DNA of 18,852 nt from assembly GCA_045602655.1 (NCBI GenBank), contig JAZSBY010000085.1, positions 1 to 18,852 of the forward strand. Reading direction: 5' to 3'. Below the pieces are notes generated by a model. The model was not told the origin of the DNA and made no database searches. It saw only the letters and a program-made list of their open reading frames with translations. This stretch comes from Fimenecus sp045602655 (GTDB lineage Bacteria; Bacillota; Clostridia; Oscillospirales; Acutalibacteraceae). How positions within the stretch are numbered: the stretch's first letter is position 1; every line of letters starts with the position of its first letter. Below are positions 13,212 to 18,852 of this stretch, in pieces. A program made the translations under genes and the position numbers.

Positions 13212-13730
13212 ATCAGTACCAAAGAATTGCAAATCAATGAAGAAATTCGCGACAAGGAAATAAGAGTTATTACCGACGAAGGTGAACAACTTGGAATTAT
13301 GTCTGCAAAGGATGCTTTAAAGGAAGCGGAAAAACGCAGCCTTGACCTTGTAAAAATTGCCCCAAATGCTCAGCCACCGGTTTGTAAAATTATGGACTAC
13401 GGCAAGTATCGTTTTGACAAGGCAAAGAAAGAAAAAGAAGCAAAGAAGAATCAGAAGGTTATTGAAACAAAAGAAATCAGACTTTCTGTAAACATTGATA
13501 CTCATGACTTTGATACAAAGGTAAACCATGCTCTTAAATTCCTTAAGGCAGGTAACAAAGTAAAGGTTTCAATCCGTTTCAGAGGCCGTGAAATGGCACA
13601 TGCTCATTTGGGCAACGGTATTATGGACCGTTTCGCTGTTGCAGTTGAAGAATTAGGTAATGTTGACAAGCCAGCAAAACTTGAAGGTCGTCAGATGCTT
13701 ATGTTCCTTTCCCCTAAAGGTGCGAAATAA
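13212..13730 (+). CDS. infC: Translation initiation factor IF-3 (AUC start)
   Basis: IF-3 keeps ribosomal subunits apart and rejects initiation at wrong codons. From the ATC codon at 13212 the product is 172 residues, the usual size, and begins ISTKELQINEEIRDKEIRVI, where the family starts. Seen: the N-domain (LGIMSAKDAL, APNAQPPVCKIMDYGKYRF), the lysine-rich linker (about 75-90) and the C-domain (KEIRLSVNIDTHDF, KVSIRFRGREMAH, GRQMLMFLSPK). AGAGGTG ends seven bases before ATC. There is no ATG, GTG or TTG in frame with a ribosome site nearby; the only upstream ATG (13146) is inside the attenuator. Rare AUU, AUA or AUC starts are known for infC, where they allow IF-3 to repress itself. First gene of the operon. 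Confidence 0.93.
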   Translation: MSTKELQINEEIRDKEIRVITDEGEQLGIMSAKDALKEAEKRSLDLVKIAPNAQPPVCKIMDYGKYRFDKAKKEKEAKKNQKVIETKEIRLSVNIDTHDFDTKVNHALKFLKAGNKVKVSIRFRGREMAHAHLGNGIMDRFAVAVEELGNVDKPAKLEGRQMLMFLSPKGAK

Positions 13731-13760
13731 GGTAGTATAATTTATTAGGAGGATATTATT

Positions 13761-13958
13761 ATGCCAAAGATTAAAACACATAGCGGAGCTAAGAAAAGAT
13801 TTAAGCTTTCAAAGAACGGCAAGCCAATCAGAGCACACGCTAACAAGTCTCACATCTTAACAAAGAAGAGTACAAAGAGAAAAAGAGGACTTCGTCAGAC
13901 AGCTGTTGCTGATAAGACAAACACAGCACAGATTAAGCGTCTTATTCCTTATAAGTAA
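13761..13958 (+). CDS. rpmI: 50S ribosomal protein L35
   Basis: L35 is a small basic protein of the large subunit. The 65-residue product has the full family pattern: MPKIKTHSGAKKRFKLSKNG at the start, AHANKSHILTKKSTKRKRGLR in the middle (about 25-45) and IKRLIPYK at the end. The AGGAGGATATTATT ribosome site is strong. It lies 30 bases after infC and 52 before rplT, the invariant infC-rpmI-rplT order. Confidence 0.98.
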   Translation: MPKIKTHSGAKKRFKLSKNGKPIRAHANKSHILTKKSTKRKRGLRQTAVADKTNTAQIKRLIPYK

Positions 13959-14010
13959 ACGAAGCGTGAAAAACGCATAAATGTATCTATTCAATCGGAG
14001 GTAAAGAGAA

Positions 14011-14367
14011 ATGGCACGTGTTAAAGGTGCGATGATGACTCGCAAAAGAAGAAATAAAGTATTAAAACTCGCTAAGGGTTACTATGGTTCAAAGAGCAAA
14101 CTTTTCAGAACTGCAAAACAGGCAGTTATGAAGAGCGGAAACTATGCTTATATTGGTAGAAAGCAGAAGAAACGTGATTTCAGAAAGCTTTGGATTACAA
14201 GAATTTCAGCTGCTTGCAAGATGAATGGTATGAACTACTCAACATTCATCAACGGTCTTAAAAAAGCTGGTATTGACCTTAACAGAAAGATGCTTTCAGA
14301 GATTGCAATTGCAGACCCTGCAGCATTCACAGCACTTACAGAAAAAGCAAAAGAAGCACTTAAATAA
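14011..14367 (+). CDS. rplT: 50S ribosomal protein L20
   Basis: L20 is essential for early assembly of the large subunit and, in low-GC Gram-positives, represses its own operon through the leader. The 118-residue product shows the basic N-terminal extension (MARVKGAMMTRKRRNKVLKLAKGYYGSKS begins it), AYIGRKQKKRDFRKLWI (about 47-63) and the globular domain ISAACKMNGMNYSTFINGLK. The TCGGAGGTAAAGAGAA site precedes the ATG. A terminator follows seven bases after the stop. Confidence 0.98.
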   Translation: MARVKGAMMTRKRRNKVLKLAKGYYGSKSKLFRTAKQAVMKSGNYAYIGRKQKKRDFRKLWITRISAACKMNGMNYSTFINGLKKAGIDLNRKMLSEIAIADPAAFTALTEKAKEALK

Positions 14368-14373
14368 TCTATT

Positions 14374-14411
14374 AACCACGCATGAGGAAACTCCCTCGCG
14401 CGTGGTTTTTC
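14374..14411 (+). terminator. Terminator of the infC-rpmI-rplT operon
   Basis: AACCACGC (14374-14381) pairs with GCGTGGTT (14400-14407), with an inner GAGG/CCTC stem around AAACTC, followed by TTTTCCGTTTTTT. The next gene starts only 15 bases later, so its transcripts come either from readthrough or from a promoter I could not identify. Confidence 0.85.
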
Positions 14412-14424
14412 CGTTTTTTAAATT

Positions 14425-15207
14425 ATGTTTGATATTGTAATAAATGCAAAGAATAACCCGAAAATCAAAGAAGTAAAATCTCTCCTGACATCAAGTAAAG
14501 ACAGAAAAAGCAGCGGACTTTTCGTAGTAGAAGGTATCCGTTTGTGTTATGATGCCCTTCTAAGTGAATGCGAAATCGAAACAGTTTTCTGCACTGAAAA
14601 CTGTGCCGAAAAATTTAGTGATGAAATCACGTCTTTAAAAGGCAAATGCAAGGCTTTTTATACTGTCAGCAACGATGTTTTAAAGGCGATAAGTGATACT
14701 GTAACACCCCAGGGTGTGGTTTGCACAGTAAAGGTGAAACAGAATAGCTTTGAATATGCAAACGGAAAAAAATATATTGCCCTTGACACTGTTCAAAACC
14801 CCGATAATCTCGGTGCGATTTCTCGTACTGCTGAGGCTTTGGGACTTGACGGAATGGTGATTTGTGGCGGTTGTGATATTTATAATCCCAAGGCATTAAG
14901 AGCCTCAATGGGTGCTCTTTTCAGACTTCCCGTTTGCATTTGTAAGAATCTTGAAGACGAGATTGCAAAATGCGAAAAATTGGGCATAAATACATTTGCA
15001 ACTGTTCCTGACAGGGATGCAAAAAGTGTTGTCACCGTTGATTTTTCAAAAGGTGGAATGTGCATAATCGGTAACGAGGGAAACGGTGTTACAAAAGAGA
15101 TTATCGAAAAATGCACAGAAAAGATTACAATAAAAATGGATGGTAGGGCAGAATCTTTAAATGCTGCTTCTGCCGCATCAATAATTATGTGGGAAATGGC
15201 ACGATGA
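14425..15207 (+). CDS. TrmH/SpoU family RNA 2'-O-methyltransferase
   Basis: This SPOUT enzyme uses S-adenosylmethionine to methylate a ribose 2'-OH in rRNA or tRNA. The 260-residue product has an N-terminal substrate-binding domain of the L30e-like type (about 1-100; SGLFVVEGIRLCYDAL) and a knotted SPOUT domain with all three motifs: motif 1 NPDNLGAISRTAEALG (125-140, with the conserved N and R134), motif 2 IIGNEGNGV (214-222, E218) and motif 3 SLNAASAASI (244-253, N246). It resembles RlmB and the Bacillus YsgA group; the exact nucleotide is unknown. No Shine-Dalgarno sequence is visible before the ATG, which follows a T/A-rich stretch directly after the rplT terminator. Its stop overlaps the dprA start. 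Confidence 0.93.
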   Translation: MFDIVINAKNNPKIKEVKSLLTSSKDRKSSGLFVVEGIRLCYDALLSECEIETVFCTENCAEKFSDEITSLKGKCKAFYTVSNDVLKAISDTVTPQGVVCTVKVKQNSFEYANGKKYIALDTVQNPDNLGAISRTAEALGLDGMVICGGCDIYNPKALRASMGALFRLPVCICKNLEDEIAKCEKLGINTFATVPDRDAKSVVTVDFSKGGMCIIGNEGNGVTKEIIEKCTEKITIKMDGRAESLNAASAASIIMWEMAR

Positions 15208-16400
15208 ATTACGATTTGTATTGGATTTGGATGTCCTGCGGACTTGGTGCAGGAGCATCCTGCCTTGATTTAATTTCATATTATGAGTGGAATCCACAGG
15301 AAATCTATGGTTCAAGTTTCAATGCGATTTTTTCTCTTGATGTCCTTACTAAACGACAGGTAGAAAAACTTAAAAGTTTTTCGTTGGAAGAAGCACAGAA
15401 GATACTTGATACTGTAAATGTCAAGGGTTGGAAGGTTATTACTCCGTCAAGCAGGTATTATCCGCACAATCTCCTTACTTTACAGGATTTACCATTGGTG
15501 CTGTATGTTGAGGGTGACGAAACAGTGCTCACAAACGATATGTCCGTTTCCATTGTGGGTGCAAGAAAGGCATCGGATTACGGAAAATCCGTTGCAAGAG
15601 CCTTGTCCTCGGCATTGTCTGAAACAGGATTTACTATTGTTTCAGGTGGTGCTTTGGGAATTGACAGTGCTGCTCACCAAGGTGCTCTTGATGAGGGCGG
15701 AAAGACTGTTTGTGTATTAGGTTGTGGTCTAGGGACAAATTATCTTATGGATAATAAACCCTTACGGGATAAAATCGTAGAAAAAGGTGCTTTGGTTACG
15801 GAGTTTCCGCCATTCACCCCTGCAAGTCGTATTACCTTTCCCTTAAGGAATCGTATTATATCGGGAATCACCTTGGGTACGATTGTTGTTGAAGCAGGTG
15901 AGCGAAGTGGTTCACTCATCACTGCAAGATGTGCTCTTGAACAGGGTAGGGATGTGTTTGCTGTGCCGGGAGATTTAGTAAGTTCATCATTTTTGGGAAC
16001 AAATAATCTTATCCGTAATGGTGCAACTCCTGTATTTTCGCCCAACGATATTTTAGAGGCGTATTATTTTCGTTATCCCGATGTGTTCAACAGTGAAAAG
16101 CGATTCGCTGATGATGAAATAATAAAAAGAGCACAGAGGTATCTTACAAATCAGGAAACACACAATGCAGAAGCCAAACCTCAAGCAGTTCCGTTGACAA
16201 AAAGTGTTAAAAAAGCAGTACCTGACTACTTGACGGATAATGCAAAAAGAGTTTATGATTTTTTAGGTGAAAAACCAAGTCATATAGACGAAATTATAAA
16301 TAATTGCGGACTTACAACGGAAAAAACCTTGTCTGCAATAACCGAACTTGAAATTTACGGTCTTGTCACACAATTAAGTGGCAGGCGTTATAAAATATAA
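15204..16400 (+). CDS. dprA: DNA-processing protein DprA
   Basis: DprA binds incoming single-stranded DNA and loads RecA during transformation; it is widely kept in bacteria not known to be competent. The 398-residue product has an N-terminal helical region (1-70), the Rossmann-like core with GARKASDYG (119-127), SGGALGIDSAAHQGAL (147-162), VLGCGLGTNY (171-180), FPLRNRIISG (212-221) and the SGSLITARCALEQGRDVFAVPG block (235-256). A C-terminal winged-helix (about 340-398; KPSHIDEIINNCGL) completes it. Start: the ATG at 15204 overlaps the preceding stop as ATGA, giving coupling; a GTG five codons upstream is less likely. The dprA-topA-trmFO order is typical of Firmicutes. Confidence 0.96.
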   Translation: MNYDLYWIWMSCGLGAGASCLDLISYYEWNPQEIYGSSFNAIFSLDVLTKRQVEKLKSFSLEEAQKILDTVNVKGWKVITPSSRYYPHNLLTLQDLPLVLYVEGDETVLTNDMSVSIVGARKASDYGKSVARALSSALSETGFTIVSGGALGIDSAAHQGALDEGGKTVCVLGCGLGTNYLMDNKPLRDKIVEKGALVTEFPPFTPASRITFPLRNRIISGITLGTIVVEAGERSGSLITARCALEQGRDVFAVPGDLVSSSFLGTNNLIRNGATPVFSPNDILEAYYFRYPDVFNSEKRFADDEIIKRAQRYLTNQETHNAEAKPQAVPLTKSVKKAVPDYLTDNAKRVYDFLGEKPSHIDEIINNCGLTTEKTLSAITELEIYGLVTQLSGRRYKI

Positions 16401-16428
16401 ATATAAACAAAAAATAGGATGATGATAT

Positions 16429-18555
16429 ATGTCAAAACTTGTAATTGTTGAGTCGCCTTCAAAGGCAAAAAGCATTCAGAAATACCTTGGAAAAGACTAT
16501 AATGTTGTGTCTTCAAAAGGTCATATCCGTGATTTACCTGCTGCAAAGTTAAGTGTTGATGTTAAAAACGACTTTGCACCCAAATATGCAGTAATCAAGG
16601 GTAAGGAAAAACTTGTAAAAGAACTGAAAGAACTTGCAGAAAAGTCAGAAGCAGTTATTCTCGCAGCCGACCCTGACCGTGAGGGAGAGGCTATTTCTTG
16701 GCATCTTGCAACACTTCTTGACCTCGATATGAACGAGAATAATCGTGTAAAGTTCAACGAAATCAATAAAACAAGTGTTACAAAGGGTATCGAACACCCT
16801 GAAAAAATAGATTTGGATTTGGTAAATGCTCAACAGGCTCGTCGCATCCTCGACAGACTTGTGGGTTACACATTAAGTCCGTTTATTTCACAGAAAATCC
16901 GTCGAGGACTCTCTGCAGGTCGTGTACAGTCGGTTGCAGTAAGGCTTGTCGTTGACCGTGAAAACGAAATCAGAGCATTTAATCCGGAGGAGTATTGGAC
17001 ACTTGATGCTAAAATGCTTGCTCCGTCATCTAAAAAAGCATTTAAGGCACAGTTTACAGGCGAAGAAACCGGTAAGGTTAAAATTACAAATAAAGAGCAG
17101 AGTGATATGTATTTAGCTCGTCTTGACGGTGCTGAATATACTGCAACATCTGTTAAAAAAGGCGTTCGTCGTCGTCAACCTGCACCACCTTTCACAACAT
17201 CAACAATGCAGCAGGAAGCATCCCGTAAGCTTAATTTCCAGGCAAGAAAAACAATGAAAGTCGCTCAGGAGCTTTACGAAGGTGTTGAGGTTAAGGGGTT
17301 TGGTTCCGTGGGTCTTATTACCTATATGAGAACTGACTCTCTCCGCATTTCAGAGGAATCAAGAGCAGCGGCAAACGATTATATCAAAAATACTTTTGGT
17401 GAAGAATATCTTCCTGAAAAGCCAAGATATTTCAAGACAAAGGCAAATGCACAGGATGGTCATGAGGCTATTCGTCCGACAATGATGGCAATTACCCCTG
17501 AAGTGGCAAAATCAAGCCTTACAACTGACCAATATAAACTTTACAATCTTATCTGGAAGCGATTTGTTGCATCTTTGATGGCAAACTGTGTTCAGGATAC
17601 TGTTAAGGCAGAAATCACAGGTGCAAATGAGGCGGATAAAGCAAACGGAAAATTTGTAACATTTGTTGCGAATGGTTATTCTGTTCGTTTTGACGGTTTT
17701 ACCTGCCTTTACGAAACAGGTACTGACGAAGATGAGGAAGAGGAAGCAAAACTTCCAAAAATCAACGAAGGCGATACAATAAAAATGAAAGAACTTGCAG
17801 GAAATCAGCATTTTACACAGCCACCTGCAAGATATACTGAAGCATCTCTTATTAAAGCACTTGAAGAAACAGGTGTTGGCCGTCCATCAACTTATGCATC
17901 AATTATTTCAACAATTACACAGAGAGAATATGTTATCCGTGAGCAGAAACAGTTAAAACCAACTGAATTGGGTGAGGCTATTACATCACTTCTTAAGGAT
18001 AAATTCTCAAAGATAGTTAATGTTAAATTCACTGCAGGTATGGAATCACAACTTGATATGGTTGAAAGCGGTGAAACTGACTATATCAAGATGCTCCACG
18101 AATTCTATGGTGATTTTATTGCAACTGTTGATAAAGCAAAGTCAGAAATGCAGGGCCAGAAGATTAAACTCAAAGAAGACGAAACTGATGTAAAATGCGA
18201 CAAATGTGGCAGAAATATGGTTATTAAATCAGGTCGTTTTGGTAAATTCCTTGCTTGTCCGGGATACCCTGAATGTAAGAATACAAAGCCATTAGTTGTT
18301 GAAACAAAAGCAACTTGCCCTGTTTGTGGTGGCAAAGTCATTGAGAAAAAATCCAAGAAAGGCTATGCTTTCTATGGTTGTAGCAACTACCCTGAATGTA
18401 ACTTTATGACTTGGGATAAACCAACAGATGACCTTTGCCCACAGTGTGGAAAATCACTCTTTAAGCGTAAGGGCGGAATTGTTGCTTGTGCTTCCGAAGG
18501 TTGCGGTTTTGAGAAAAAGGCAGAAAGAAAAAGAAAGACAAAAGAGGAAGCATAA
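16429..18555 (+). CDS. topA: DNA topoisomerase I
   Basis: This type IA topoisomerase relaxes negative supercoils through a 5'-phosphotyrosine intermediate. The 708-residue product has an N-terminal Toprim domain (VIVESPSKAKSI with E8; AADPDREGEAISWHLA with D81, D83, E85), the gate domains with the active-site tyrosine Y299 in GLITYMRTDS, and the GVGRPSTYASII block (about 483-494). Three C-terminal zinc-ribbon modules follow: C590, C593, C610, C616 in the first, a second near 626-655, and a third near 667-690 ending in CASEGC. AGGATGATGATAT precedes the ATG. It lies 28 bases after dprA and runs directly into trmFO. Confidence 0.98.
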   Translation: MSKLVIVESPSKAKSIQKYLGKDYNVVSSKGHIRDLPAAKLSVDVKNDFAPKYAVIKGKEKLVKELKELAEKSEAVILAADPDREGEAISWHLATLLDLDMNENNRVKFNEINKTSVTKGIEHPEKIDLDLVNAQQARRILDRLVGYTLSPFISQKIRRGLSAGRVQSVAVRLVVDRENEIRAFNPEEYWTLDAKMLAPSSKKAFKAQFTGEETGKVKITNKEQSDMYLARLDGAEYTATSVKKGVRRRQPAPPFTTSTMQQEASRKLNFQARKTMKVAQELYEGVEVKGFGSVGLITYMRTDSLRISEESRAAANDYIKNTFGEEYLPEKPRYFKTKANAQDGHEAIRPTMMAITPEVAKSSLTTDQYKLYNLIWKRFVASLMANCVQDTVKAEITGANEADKANGKFVTFVANGYSVRFDGFTCLYETGTDEDEEEEAKLPKINEGDTIKMKELAGNQHFTQPPARYTEASLIKALEETGVGRPSTYASIISTITQREYVIREQKQLKPTELGEAITSLLKDKFSKIVNVKFTAGMESQLDMVESGETDYIKMLHEFYGDFIATVDKAKSEMQGQKIKLKEDETDVKCDKCGRNMVIKSGRFGKFLACPGYPECKNTKPLVVETKATCPVCGGKVIEKKSKKGYAFYGCSNYPECNFMTWDKPTDDLCPQCGKSLFKRKGGIVACASEGCGFEKKAERKRKTKEEA

Positions 18556-18852
18556 ATGAGGGCTGCTGTTATTGGTGGTGGACTTGCAGGTGTTGAATGT
18601 GCAAGTGCCTTGTCAAGAAACGGAATAACGGTTGATTTATTCGAAATGAAGCCACATAAAAAATCTCCTGCACATAAGCTTGACACTCTTGCAGAGCTTG
18701 TATGCTCAAACTCATTAAAGGCAGAAAGACTCAATTCTGCCGCAGGACTTTTAAAGCACGAAATGGCTTATTTAGGCTCAATCTGTGTTGAATCTGCTTA
18801 TGAGTGTAAGGTTGAGGCAGGTGGTGCACTTGCAGTTGACCGTTATGAATTT
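18556..18852 (+). CDS. trmFO: tRNA (uracil-5)-methyltransferase TrmFO, 5' part
   Basis: TrmFO uses methylene-tetrahydrofolate and FAD to make 5-methyluridine at position 54 of tRNA in many Gram-positives. Only the first 99 codons are inside the window; the frame is open to the end. Seen: the FAD-binding GGGLAGVE loop (residues 8-15), FEMKPHKKSPAHK (about 29-41) and ELVCSNSLKAE (about 47-57), all specific for the GidA-like TrmFO family. The ATG follows the topA stop with no gap, and the ribosome site GAGGAAG lies in the last topA codons, so translation is coupled. Confidence 0.95.
   Translation, partial: MRAAVIGGGLAGVECASALSRNGITVDLFEMKPHKKSPAHKLDTLAELVCSNSLKAERLNSAAGLLKHEMAYLGSICVESAYECKVEAGGALAVDRYEF

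Overview
The window is a low-GC stretch of a Gram-positive chromosome. Gene order and regulatory style point to the Clostridia, probably an anaerobic gut Oscillospirales/Ruminococcaceae-like lineage; that lineage is inference. The supporting signs are the order SRP RNA-dnaX-ybaB-recR, the order dprA-topA-trmFO, an infC-rpmI-rplT operon behind a leader with an attenuator, strong AGGAGG ribosome sites, and near-consensus sigma-A promoters. No phage, plasmid, insertion sequence or CRISPR array is visible. Most of the window is housekeeping, and I did not find a convincing new multi-gene system.

Layout. 1-705: tmRNA gene (minus) with its terminator, flanked by short hairpin repeats. 706-4053 (minus): SRP RNA, dnaX, ybaB, recR and smpB, covering replication clamp loading, recombinational repair and ribosome rescue. 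The rescue pair smpB and tmRNA are adjacent. 4077-7618 (plus): a GH20 beta-N-acetylhexosaminidase, glycerol kinase and a 91-residue protein, closed by a strong bidirectional terminator. 7706-8506 (minus): an Ogg1-type 8-oxoguanine glycosylase. 8507-8936: the longest AT-rich stretch with nothing but motif-level signals, including a cluster of DnaA-box-like sequences. 8937-9200 (plus): a small membrane-anchored protein. 9190-11093 (minus): rpsU with a consensus promoter and terminator, then a YqeG-type HAD phosphatase and an M24 aminopeptidase. 11367-12716 (minus): a PHP-domain phosphoesterase with its own promoter, flanked by decayed repeats. 12776-12867: four 23-bp tandem repeats. 13027-14410 (plus): infC-rpmI-rplT with leader, attenuator and terminator. 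14425-18852 (plus): TrmH-family methyltransferase, dprA, topA and the start of trmFO, tightly packed and probably translationally coupled.

The observations most worth following are these: infC apparently starts at AUC; the tmRNA tag frame lacks the usual GCA resume codon; an inverted 15-bp copy of the tmRNA T arm lies just past its terminator; the glpK-linked small protein resembles C-terminal toxin domains; the tandem repeats lie upstream of infC; and DnaA-box-like motifs sit in the gap upstream of the glycosylase gene.
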